Of a stretch of DNA of 35,943 nt, positions 28,432-35,943 are shown one piece after another (the first letter of the stretch is position 1; the number at the start of each line of letters is the position of its first letter). The DNA is from Acidobacteriota bacterium. GTDB lineage: Bacteria; Acidobacteriota; Polarisedimenticolia; Gp22-AA2. The position numbers and the translations under genes are program-made. The notes beneath the pieces were generated by a model. It worked only from the letters and a program-made list of their open reading frames with translations. It did not search any database and was not told the origin of the DNA. Where the stretch lies: positions 1 through 35,943 of the forward strand of contig JAGYID010000021.1 in the NCBI GenBank assembly GCA_018606725.1, given 5' to 3'.

Positions 28432-29214
28432 TCAGCGCGCCGGGGGCGCGCCGTAACCGCGGTAATACGCGTAGGGCCCCGGCCGCGGCGGATCGACGCA
28501 GTTGAACACCAGCCCGGCGACCTTGCCCGGATCGAGGGCGTTCAGCGCCTCCTCCAGGAACTTGCGCGGCGTCCGGTGTGCGGCCACGACCAGGAGAAGA
28601 CTGTCCACCCAGCGCGCGATGACCCGGCAGTCGGGCACCGGCAGTACCGGCGGCGTGTCGACGATGATGTAGTCGTACGCCCGGCGCGCCTGCTGGAGAA
28701 GATCACCCAGGCGCGGCGACCGGAGGGCTTCGTAGGGGGCGGCGAGATGGCGGCCGGCGGTCATGAGCGACAGGCTGAAGGGCGGGCGGCGGAACACCAC
28801 CGCCTCAATGGGAAGATTCGCGTCGGAGATCGCATCGGCCAGGCCCGGCTGCCCGGTATCGCGAATCCCGAGCTGCGCGGCCACATCCGGCAGGCGCAGG
28901 TCGGCGTCCACCAGCAGCACCCGCGTTCCCTTCGACTGCGCCAGGGTGCCCGCGAGATTGATGGCGGTGGTGGTCTTCCCTTCGCCGGCCCCCGGGCTGG
29001 TCACGGCGATCACGCCGCGCCCGCCGTTGGGACGCGTCTCCTCGAGGCGGTGCCTCAGGACCCTGTACTTGTTGGCCTCGAACGACTCGGACGCGAGGAG
29101 GCTGACGAGCTGTTCGCCGGGGTCGTCCGCGATCGTCCTGACCGGCGCCAGGGTCGTTTCTCTCGCCGGCTCCCGGCGCTCGTTCTGATCGAAGATGTTG
29201 AGAATCGATTCCAT
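28432..29214 (-). CDS. CpsD/CapB-type tyrosine-protein kinase (BY-kinase)
   Basis: MESILNIFDQNERREP...GVIAVTSPGAGEGKTTTAINLAGTLAQ (Walker A), RVLLVDADLRLP (A'), YDYIIVDTPPVLPV (Walker B), Tyr-rich C-terminus PYAYYRGYGAPPAR. Confidence 0.9.
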   Translation of the reverse strand: MESILNIFDQNERREPARETTLAPVRTIADDPGEQLVSLLASESFEANKYRVLRHRLEETRPNGGRGVIAVTSPGAGEGKTTTAINLAGTLAQSKGTRVLLVDADLRLPDVAAQLGIRDTGQPGLADAISDANLPIEAVVFRRPPFSLSLMTAGRHLAAPYEALRSPRLGDLLQQARRAYDYIIVDTPPVLPVPDCRVIARWVDSLLLVVAAHRTPRKFLEEALNALDPGKVAGLVFNCVDPPRPGPYAYYRGYGAPPAR

Positions 29215-30593
29215 CAGGCGCGCCCCCCGACGATCATGAGGACCAACGATCCGCCCCAGCGCGCGACGAAGTAGGAAACCCCGACGACCAGCGGGAGACC
29301 CAGCGCCGCCAGGGACGCACCCAGTAAGAGACGGTTCCTGCGTTGCCGCTTCCCCGTCGTCGTGGCGATACGCGGGATACTCGCCAGGACCGGCACCCGC
29401 GTGAACTCGCGCAGATCGTCCACCGCGTGGAACGAGGTGTCGAGGCGCTCCGCCAGGGCGATGGTCCCGAGCGCCAATCCGACCGCGATCACCAGGCCGA
29501 CGAGCAGGATACGGAAGCGGCTGGGCGATGCCGGCTCGTCCGGCACGACCGCCGGATCCAGGATCGCGAACTGAACGCCCTGCTGCCCCTGCTCCATGCT
29601 TTCGTTGAGCCTCGCCTCCTCGTACCACTTCATCAAGGACAGGTATCGGTCCTTCGCCGTCGCGTAGTCGCTCGACATGAGGCCGGCGTTTGCCTGGGCC
29701 AGGCTCTCCCTGAGTTGCCGGGCCGCCTCGCTGTTTGCGGGTCCGGCACCGGCGTCCGGCGTGGCGCCGGCGTCCGGCGCGGCGCCGGCGAGTTGCGACT
29801 CGATCGCCTGGATTTCACTCCGCGTCTGGACGATCTCGGGATGGTTGTCATGGTAGCGCGAGCGCAGCTCGGTCAGGTCCTGCCTGAGCTTCGCCAGGCG
29901 CGTGACGTCGGGCGCCTTGGGGCCGCTGGCGGGCACCATCGAAGTCAGCTGCTTGATCAGGCCGTCGCGGCGTCCGGCGAGGCGTGCCTGCTCCGCGCTG
30001 CTCTGGTCCAGGCGCGCTTTCGCCTCGTCGAGCTGCACTTTCAGGAATTTGGCCGAAGACGTGGCCTGGTGCTCGCGGCTCTTGAGGTTGTCCTCGACGT
30101 AGCTGGTCGCGAGCGTGTTGGCGACCTCGGCGGCGGTCCGCGGGTCATCGCTCCAGTAGCTCAGGGCGAAGGCGACGGTCGTGCCATGCCCGCTGATCGG
30201 GTCGACGCCCTTCGCCTCCAGGAGGATGTCCCGGCGCATCTGCTCGATGATCGCCTCCGTGGAGGCCCCTTTCGTCCTCTGTCCGCTGTACAGATTGAAC
30301 CGCTGAATCACGCCCCCGAGCCGGGCGCGGCTCATGAGTTTCTCGCGGATGGTCTGCAGGCGCGTCTCCAGCTCGTCGGCTCCGCCGGGTCGCAGCAGGG
30401 AGTCCGTCACGTCCGGGCGCTCGACGAGGACCGTGGCGGTGCCGCGGTACAGGTCGGGAAGAAAGGCCGCCACACTGGCCGCGGCCAGGACGATGGCCGC
30501 GAACGTCGACAGGGCCAGCCACTTCCGCCGGCGCCAGACGGCCATGAAAGCATCCGCCCCGCCTCGGTGTCGTGTCGCCTCGGGCATGGTCAT
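29214..30593 (-). CDS. Wzz/GNVR-domain chain-length determinant protein
   Basis: WRRRKWLALSTFAAIVLAAASVAAFLPDLYRGTATVLVERP...coiled coil...VQFAILDPAVVPDEPASPSRFRILLVGLVIAVGLALGTIALAERLDTSF. Confidence 0.9.
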   Translation of the reverse strand: MTMPEATRHRGGADAFMAVWRRRKWLALSTFAAIVLAAASVAAFLPDLYRGTATVLVERPDVTDSLLRPGGADELETRLQTIREKLMSRARLGGVIQRFNLYSGQRTKGASTEAIIEQMRRDILLEAKGVDPISGHGTTVAFALSYWSDDPRTAAEVANTLATSYVEDNLKSREHQATSSAKFLKVQLDEAKARLDQSSAEQARLAGRRDGLIKQLTSMVPASGPKAPDVTRLAKLRQDLTELRSRYHDNHPEIVQTRSEIQAIESQLAGAAPDAGATPDAGAGPANSEAARQLRESLAQANAGLMSSDYATAKDRYLSLMKWYEEARLNESMEQGQQGVQFAILDPAVVPDEPASPSRFRILLVGLVIAVGLALGTIALAERLDTSFHAVDDLREFTRVPVLASIPRIATTTGKRQRRNRLLLGASLAALGLPLVVGVSYFVARWGGSLVLMIVGGRA

Positions 30594-30596
30594 CCC

Positions 30597-31196
30597 TCAG
30601 AGGGCCGTCAGGGACATCGGTGCCGCCGCGATCCGCGGAGCGCCCGCGCCGGTCTCCCGCCAGGATGCCGGCACCGGCTCGACCGCGGTGCAGTCCACTT
30701 CCACGGCCACGCTGCGCTGCAGCAGATTCACCGACAGCACCAGCAGGCCCTGGTTCATCTTGAGCTGCACCAGAATCCCTTCGAGTCCGGCGAGGGCCCC
30801 GCGCGTGATGCGGACGCGCCAGCCCTCTCTCAGATACGGATGCGCCACGGCCGGAACCTTGGCCCCCACCAGCCGGCGGATGGCCTCGATCTCGGAGTCG
30901 GGGAGCAACGCCGGCCGGTCCCAGCGTTCTCCCAGGATCGCCACCAGCCCACGCGCCTTGCGCACCTCGATGTAGCTCTCCTTGTCCAGGGCATGGCGCA
31001 GGAACAGGTAGCCGGGGAACAGCGGCGTGCCGGTGAGACACCGCGTCCCGGCACGCCTTGCCCACGCCTCGAACTTCGGCAGAAACAGCTCGAACTGCTT
31101 GCCCGCGAGCTGGTCGTACACCAACTGCTCGCAGTGACTGCGCGTCCACAGGACATGCCAGCGGGCGCCCGCGTCAGGTGTCAAAGTTTCAAGCAT
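30597..31196 (-). CDS. NusG/RfaH-like transcription antitermination paralog
   Basis: ARWHVLWTRSHCEQLVYDQLAGKQFELFLPKFEAW...TPLFPGYLFLRHALDKESYIEVRKARGLVAILGE...LREGWRVRITRGALAGLEGILVQLKMNQGLLVLSVNLLQRSVAVEVD (NGN plus KOW-like). Confidence 0.9.
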   Translation of the reverse strand: MLETLTPDAGARWHVLWTRSHCEQLVYDQLAGKQFELFLPKFEAWARRAGTRCLTGTPLFPGYLFLRHALDKESYIEVRKARGLVAILGERWDRPALLPDSEIEAIRRLVGAKVPAVAHPYLREGWRVRITRGALAGLEGILVQLKMNQGLLVLSVNLLQRSVAVEVDCTAVEPVPASWRETGAGAPRIAAAPMSLTAL

Positions 31197-31200
31197 GGCT

Positions 31201-32523
31201 CTACTTGTGCGCCTGCTGGTTGCCGTAGGTCAGGAGGTTGGAGACCTGCAGCACCAGGTTACCGGCGGGATCGGTGATGGCGATCGTCGCCCGGTCCTTC
31301 TTCCCCGGCTCGCCGGCGTCGGTGAAGGTGAACTCGATGGTCACGCCATCCTCGCCGTTGTATCGCCCGCTGCCGATCGCATGGTAGGTGTCGAACGACG
31401 CGGCTGGCGGGGGAGGCTTGATCGTCGGGTCGTCGCTGCACTCAGCGAACGTCAGGCTCTCGAGGTGGAACTGGTTCCCCAGCCAGTTCACCTCGAGGTT
31501 GTTCGGGTGCTGGCTGACGTCGCAGTGCAGCTCGAAGCCGTGCGTCACCCGCATGCCGCTCGTCGTGAAGATGCTCCCGCCGCCGGTCATGCGGCCGCGG
31601 GCGGTCACCGCCGTGGGCGGCTTCTTCACCACCACGCCCTTGACGGTGAAGTAGGGTGTCCCGGTATTGAAGCTGTTGAGGATGGCGCCGGTCGCCAAAT
31701 CAATCTTGTAGATGTTGGACGAACCGTAATTGGCCAGCCAGAAGGCGCCGTCTCCCGTCAGGTCCAGGCTGAGCCAGAGATCCGGCTGACCGGGGATATC
31801 GTAGGTCTGCACGACCCCGCCGCCGGAATCCAGCCGGACGACGACCGAGTTGTCCGCCACCAGGAAGCCGCCGTCCGGCATGGCCTTGACCGCGAAGGCG
31901 ACGTCGGGGAGCGTCGCGAAGTCGGGAAGCTGCGCGCCGGCGCAGACGTTGAAGCGCTTCACATGGGTGCCGGACGACGTGTAGAAGACCGTGCAGCCGT
32001 CCGGGGCAAGGTCGATCCAGATGGTGCCGCGGGTCTCCACGGCCGCGTGGTAAGAGGCGATCTTGGCCCCCGCGGTGTTGATCGCCAGGATGTCACCCGT
32101 ACAATCGGCCTGGCCGACGTAGCAGGTTCCGCCGGCGTTGAACGAAATCGAGGTCGGGTTGCAGTTGTAGCCTCTTCCAAACGCCCCCATCGAGGCGCCC
32201 ATCGTGTTGAAACGTTCCACGGAGTTCCCGGTCAGGCAGGTGGGGTCCGCGCAGTGATGCGTGACGTAGAGGTTCATGGCGGCGTCGAACGCCATCCCTT
32301 CGGCCTTGCCCGGGACGACGCCTTTGAGCGTCTTGACGAAGGTTCCGTCCGAGCGCCACCACTGAACTTCACCCGATTGCAGGGAGACGAACACGTCGCC
32401 GGCCTGGAACTTGCCGCCACTCGACGCGGCCATGCTGTCCCGGCCGAGAAGGGCAACAAGAATGACGCCAAGCAGAAGACTCAACCGCCGCCCTGCAACC
32501 AGCATTCTCGATGTGCCTGTCAT
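31201..32523 (-). CDS. Secreted beta-propeller protein with conserved C-terminal GGGSIF...HGFELHCD module
   Basis: Signal peptide MLVAGRRLSLLLGVILVALLGRDSMA. Propeller-like repeats. C-terminus GRMTGGGSIFTTSGMRVTHGFELHCDVSQHPNNLEVNWLGNQFHLESLTFAECSDDP. Confidence 0.8.
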   Translation of the reverse strand: MTGTSRMLVAGRRLSLLLGVILVALLGRDSMAASSGGKFQAGDVFVSLQSGEVQWWRSDGTFVKTLKGVVPGKAEGMAFDAAMNLYVTHHCADPTCLTGNSVERFNTMGASMGAFGRGYNCNPTSISFNAGGTCYVGQADCTGDILAINTAGAKIASYHAAVETRGTIWIDLAPDGCTVFYTSSGTHVKRFNVCAGAQLPDFATLPDVAFAVKAMPDGGFLVADNSVVVRLDSGGGVVQTYDIPGQPDLWLSLDLTGDGAFWLANYGSSNIYKIDLATGAILNSFNTGTPYFTVKGVVVKKPPTAVTARGRMTGGGSIFTTSGMRVTHGFELHCDVSQHPNNLEVNWLGNQFHLESLTFAECSDDPTIKPPPPAASFDTYHAIGSGRYNGEDGVTIEFTFTDAGEPGKKDRATIAITDPAGNLVLQVSNLLTYGNQQAHK

Positions 32524-32531
32524 TGGAGAGG

Positions 32532-32540
32532 CCCCCCCCC
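32532..32540. repeat. Homopolymeric C9 (G9 on the coding strand) tract in the 5' leader of the first EPS-locus gene
   Basis: gagaggccccccccccatcc: nine C, about 8 nt upstream of the ATG at 32523. Confidence 0.85.
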
Positions 32541-32820
32541 ATCCTGAAGATCGCCCGCATTCGCGGCAGGCTTCGCCCCCTTCGTCCCCGCCTCGACTCC
32601 CGGGGCGGAACGACCAGGGTTGTTCGGTGACACTCCGCCTGGACTGAACGTCTGCGTCCTCCCGGCTTGAGCCGCCCCGCCGTCGTGCGGGAGAGCCCGG
32701 CCACGACGTAGAATTCGTCCGTGGACACGGCGGAATTACATGACGGTGTGTTTTACCGCGGTGAGCAAGAAGGGACAATTCGGCAGCCCCTGAATACGCG
32801 GCGCTTGATTTCCGACACGA

Positions 32821-32839
32821 TGTCAGGAGCGTCCTGACA
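32821..32839. promoter_or_regulatory. Perfect inverted repeat TGTCAGGA-GCG-TCCTGACA, putative enhancer/operator (copy B)
   Basis: 8-bp arms, 3-bp spacer. Same TGTCAGG-N5-CCTGACA architecture as 374-396. Lies in the divergent intergenic region between the EPS locus and CheB-CheR. Confidence 0.7.
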
Positions 32840-32928
32840 GCGTATCGCCGTCAGCTGGCGCGGGATGCGAAGGTCCACCACTCGCCCGCTTGGTGTAAGC
32901 TGAAACTTCGTCTCAGGAGCGTGCGGTC

Positions 32929-35900
32929 ATGGCGAGAAAGCCGTACAGGAAACGAGCCCGCGGGGCCGTCCGAAAATCCCCCACACGCCCCGCAGCCGGG
33001 TCAGGGAGGCGCCGCGTGGCGGCGAACCGTCGGCTCGATTGCGCCGTCGTCGGGGTCGGGGCGTCCGCAGGCGGTCTGGAGGCGTTCTCGGCCGTCCTGG
33101 AGAGCCTGCCGGCCGATACCGGGATGTCCTTCGTGTTCGTCTCGCACCTGGATCCGAAGCACGAGAGCATCCTGACCTCGCTCCTCGCCCGGACGACCTC
33201 CATGCCGGTCCTGGAGGCCAGGCACGGGATGGTCCTCGAACCGGATCATATCTACGTGATTCCGCGTAACGCGAGAATGACCATCGACAAGTGCGCCTTG
33301 TCGCTGTCGCGCCGTCTCCAGGCGCCGGCGGAAAACCTGCCGATCGATCATTTCTTGGAGTCGCTGGCGCGGGATCGGAAGCACAGGGCGATCGGGGTGA
33401 TCCTCTCCGGAACGGCTTCGGACGGGACGAAGGGCCTGAGGGCGATCAAGAGCGAGGGGGGCATCACCCTCGCGCAGGATCCCGGCACGGCCAAGTACGA
33501 CGGCATGCCCCGCAGTGCGATCAAGGCGAAGGTCGCGGATTTCGTCCTGCCGCCGGGGGAGATCGCTGCCATGCTGGCAAAGATCGCCCGGAGTCCGGGG
33601 TCGATCGCCGGCGCCGCCACGCTGCCGAAGGCTCCGGAGCAAGCGGAAGGAGGGTTGGCGGAAGTCTTCGCCCTCCTGCTCGAGAGAACCGGGGCCGATT
33701 TCTCCACCTACAAGGAGGCCACCGTTCGGCGCCGCCTCCACCGCCGCATGACTCTCACCAAGCTGCGGGATGTCGCGGACTACGCCCGCCTTCTGCGCCA
33801 GGAGCCGTCCGAAGTGGATGCACTGTACGAGGACCTCCTGATCAAAGTCACCGAGTTCTTCCGGGACCCGAAGACCTTCGAGAAGCTGAGGACCGCGATC
33901 CTCCCCTCCATGATCAAGAAGAAGCCGCCGAAAGAGCCGTTCCGGGTGTGGGTGCCCGGCTGCTCCACCGGTGAGGAGGCGTACTCGATCGCCATGCTCC
34001 TCTTCGAGGTCATGGGCCGCCTGCGCGTCCATACCCCGATTCAAATATTCGCGACCGACCTGAGCGAGAGGGCCATCGCCACGGCCCGCAAGGGGATCTA
34101 CCCGGGGAGCATCGTCGGCTCAGTGTCGCCCGCGCGCCGGCGGCGGTTCTTCGTAAGATTGGGTCAGGAGTACAAGATCGTCCAACGTCTCCGGGAGGCC
34201 TGTGTGTTTGCCAGGCAGGACATCACCCAAGATCCGCCCTTCTCCAATGTCGATCTGGTGAGCTGCCGCAATGTCCTGATCTACATGGGGAAGAGCCTGC
34301 AGGACACGATCCTGCCGATCTTTCATTACGCCCTCAAGTCGGATGGCTGTCTTCTTCTGGGAAAGGCCGAGACGCTCGACAGCTTTGCCGATCTGTTCAC
34401 CCCGATGGATATGAGGCACCGGATTTACAGGAGGAAATCGATCCCCGCCATGCAGGCGACTGGATTCCCTGTCCGCCCTGCGAGACCTGTCCCGGAACCT
34501 CCGGCCCGGGCGGCCGGCAGGGAACAGCCTGCCGCCCGGACCGAGGTGAGCGCACGGGAGGAGGCGAACCGGCTGATCATGGAGAGGTACGCTCCCGCGG
34601 GCGTCGTGATCAACCAGAAGATGGACATCGTCGAGATCCTGGGAGACACCCACCCCTATGTGCGGCTGGCGTCCGGAACGGCCGACCTCAGCCTCCTCCG
34701 GCTGGTCAGGCGCGACCTCGTCACGCAGTTGTCCGCCGCGGTGGATCTGGCCAGGAGGACGGGCGCTCCCGTCCGGAAGGAGGGGCTGCCGGTCAAGCGT
34801 GGCCACGATGGGCACAGGGGGCCCACTCTCGAGGTCATTCCCCTGACAGCCGGTTCCGATCAGGACCGTCGCCTGCTGATCCTTTTCGAAACAGCCGTGC
34901 CTCCGTCCGCCGAAGCGCAAGACGCGAGCCGGGCGGCGGGTGTGAAGGCTGAGGCACGAGAGGGCGGAAACGGACGCGACCTGGTCCGGCTGAGAAACGA
35001 GCTGGCCGACAGCCAGGAACACTTGAGGTTGCTGATGGACGGCCGGCAGACGGCCGAAGAGGAGCTCAAGTCGGCGAACGAGGAGCTCATGTCGAGCATG
35101 GAGGAGCTGCAGAGCGCCAATGAAGAGCTGCAGACCTCGCATGAAGAGCTCGAGTCGACCAACGAAGAACTGACGACGGTCAACGACCAGCTGGCGATTC
35201 GGAATCGGGACTTGACGGAGGTCAGCAACGATCTCACCAACCTGGTCACGAGCGTCAATGTGCCGATCGTGATGCTGACGGGCGATCTGCGGTTGCGCCG
35301 ATCCACCGTCGCCGCGGACCAGGTGATGGGCCTGACGCCCGCGGATATCGGGCGGCACATCTCCGAGATCCGGCACACCCTCAGGCTGCCCAACCTGGAG
35401 GAGCAAGCCGCCGAGGTACTCAAGACCCTGGGGGCCAAGCAAATCGAAGTTCAGGATCGGTCAGACGTCTGGTACTCGATGCGCCTGCGCCCTTACCGGA
35501 CCGAGGACGACCGGATCGACGGGCTCGTCGTGGTGCTGTTCGAGATCGACCGCCTGAAGCGCAGCTTCCAGGAGGTGGAGCGCGCCAGGAATTTCAGCAG
35601 GGCGGTCGTGGAAGTCGTGCAGGAGCCTTTGCTGGTTCTGGGTGGAGACCGGCGCGTCCAGATGGCGAACCACGCATTCCTCAAGACGTTCCACATGTCG
35701 CGCGCGGCGCTGGAGAATCGGCTCGTCTACGAGCTGGAACCAGGCGGGTTTCACTCCGCGGCATTCAAGAGCATGTTGGAGGAAACGATCGCGGGCCGGG
35801 CGCGGACCAGCGACTTCGAGCTCGAGTTCGACATCGGCGGCCCGTCGCCCACGATCATGGCGATCGACGCCCGGCAGTTCGATCTGCACGAGGACACCGG

Positions 35901-35943
35901 GAAGATCGTTCTGCTCACCATGAAAGACATCACCAGGTTCAGG
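32929..35943 (+). CDS. CheB-CheR fusion with coiled coil and PAS domains (3' end beyond window)
   Basis: Open frame of 1005 codons to the window edge, not in the ORF track. CheB: VGVGASAGGLEAF...VSHLDPKHESIL...VILSGTASDGTKGL. CheR: VRRRLHRRM...WVPGCSTGEEAYSIAMLLFE...SCRNVLIYM. Then EELKSANEELMSSMEELQSANEELQTSHEELESTNEELTTVNDQL and PAS-like sequence. Confidence 0.92.
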   Translation, partial: MARKPYRKRARGAVRKSPTRPAAGSGRRRVAANRRLDCAVVGVGASAGGLEAFSAVLESLPADTGMSFVFVSHLDPKHESILTSLLARTTSMPVLEARHGMVLEPDHIYVIPRNARMTIDKCALSLSRRLQAPAENLPIDHFLESLARDRKHRAIGVILSGTASDGTKGLRAIKSEGGITLAQDPGTAKYDGMPRSAIKAKVADFVLPPGEIAAMLAKIARSPGSIAGAATLPKAPEQAEGGLAEVFALLLERTGADFSTYKEATVRRRLHRRMTLTKLRDVADYARLLRQEPSEVDALYEDLLIKVTEFFRDPKTFEKLRTAILPSMIKKKPPKEPFRVWVPGCSTGEEAYSIAMLLFEVMGRLRVHTPIQIFATDLSERAIATARKGIYPGSIVGSVSPARRRRFFVRLGQEYKIVQRLREACVFARQDITQDPPFSNVDLVSCRNVLIYMGKSLQDTILPIFHYALKSDGCLLLGKAETLDSFADLFTPMDMRHRIYRRKSIPAMQATGFPVRPARPVPEPPARAAGREQPAARTEVSAREEANRLIMERYAPAGVVINQKMDIVEILGDTHPYVRLASGTADLSLLRLVRRDLVTQLSAAVDLARRTGAPVRKEGLPVKRGHDGHRGPTLEVIPLTAGSDQDRRLLILFETAVPPSAEAQDASRAAGVKAEAREGGNGRDLVRLRNELADSQEHLRLLMDGRQTAEEELKSANEELMSSMEELQSANEELQTSHEELESTNEELTTVNDQLAIRNRDLTEVSNDLTNLVTSVNVPIVMLTGDLRLRRSTVAADQVMGLTPADIGRHISEIRHTLRLPNLEEQAAEVLKTLGAKQIEVQDRSDVWYSMRLRPYRTEDDRIDGLVVVLFEIDRLKRSFQEVERARNFSRAVVEVVQEPLLVLGGDRRVQMANHAFLKTFHMSRAALENRLVYELEPGGFHSAAFKSMLEETIAGRARTSDFELEFDIGGPSPTIMAIDARQFDLHEDTGKIVLLTMKDITRFR

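Noticed and set aside
27154-29274. 706-aa plus-strand ORF spanning three minus-strand genes
   Set aside because: Crosses several well-supported antisense genes and has low-complexity composition; a codon-bias artefact.
29343-31277. 644-aa plus-strand ORF opposite the Wzz and NusG-like genes
   Set aside because: Antisense shadow ORF with no motif.
3679-32523. Exosortase/PEP-CTERM system
   Set aside because: The EpsB_2-like transferase, AsnB copies and GNATs are reminiscent of such loci, but no exosortase-like protein and no PEP-CTERM-type C-terminus was found on the secreted proteins in this window.
32524-32928. JUMPstart/ops element for the NusG paralog
   Set aside because: No GGCGGTAG-type ops sequence found in the leader.
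34120-35442. 440-aa minus-strand ORF opposite CheB-CheR
   Set aside because: Shadow of the plus-strand CheR/PAS frame, which carries all recognisable motifs.
1-35943. CRISPR arrays, IS elements, tRNA or rRNA genes
   Set aside because: No regularly spaced repeats, transposase motifs, or recognisable tRNA/rRNA sequences were seen.

Overview
The window is about 36 kb of GC-rich bacterial DNA. It is dominated by a roughly 29 kb minus-strand exopolysaccharide (EPS) or capsule locus (about 32523 down to 3679). Read in transcription order, the locus encodes: a secreted beta-propeller protein; a NusG/RfaH-like antiterminator paralog; a Wzz/GNVR chain-length protein; a CpsD-type BY-kinase; a short EpsB_2/WcaJ-like polyprenyl glycosylphosphotransferase; a methyltransferase; an O-antigen ligase/Wzy-like protein; a GT4; a CelD/FemAB-like GNAT; a DegT-like aminotransferase; two small membrane proteins and an M48 protease; a second GNAT; a polysaccharide deacetylase; a Wzx-like flippase; AsnB; a GT4; a heparinase II/III protein; a lipoprotein; a 37-aa single-TM peptide and a YHS-domain protein; a second AsnB; a BNR-repeat protein; and two more glycosyltransferases. 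Many genes overlap by ATGA/GTGA, and no intergenic gap exceeds about 90 bp. The locus is flanked on the left by a plus-strand secreted LamG/FN3 protein and a truncated NarL-type response regulator. On the right is a plus-strand CheB-CheR-PAS fusion that runs off the window. The most notable signal is a 19-bp palindrome, TGTCAGG-N5-CCTGACA, found once in each of the two intergenic regions flanking the locus. At the left copy it lies about 165 bp upstream of a consensus sigma-54 promoter (TGGCACATCACTTGCT). This suggests a shared enhancer-binding-protein regulon linking the LamG/FN3 protein to the EPS and/or CheB-CheR genes. No exosortase, PEP-CTERM tag, CRISPR array, IS element, tRNA or rRNA was recognised.
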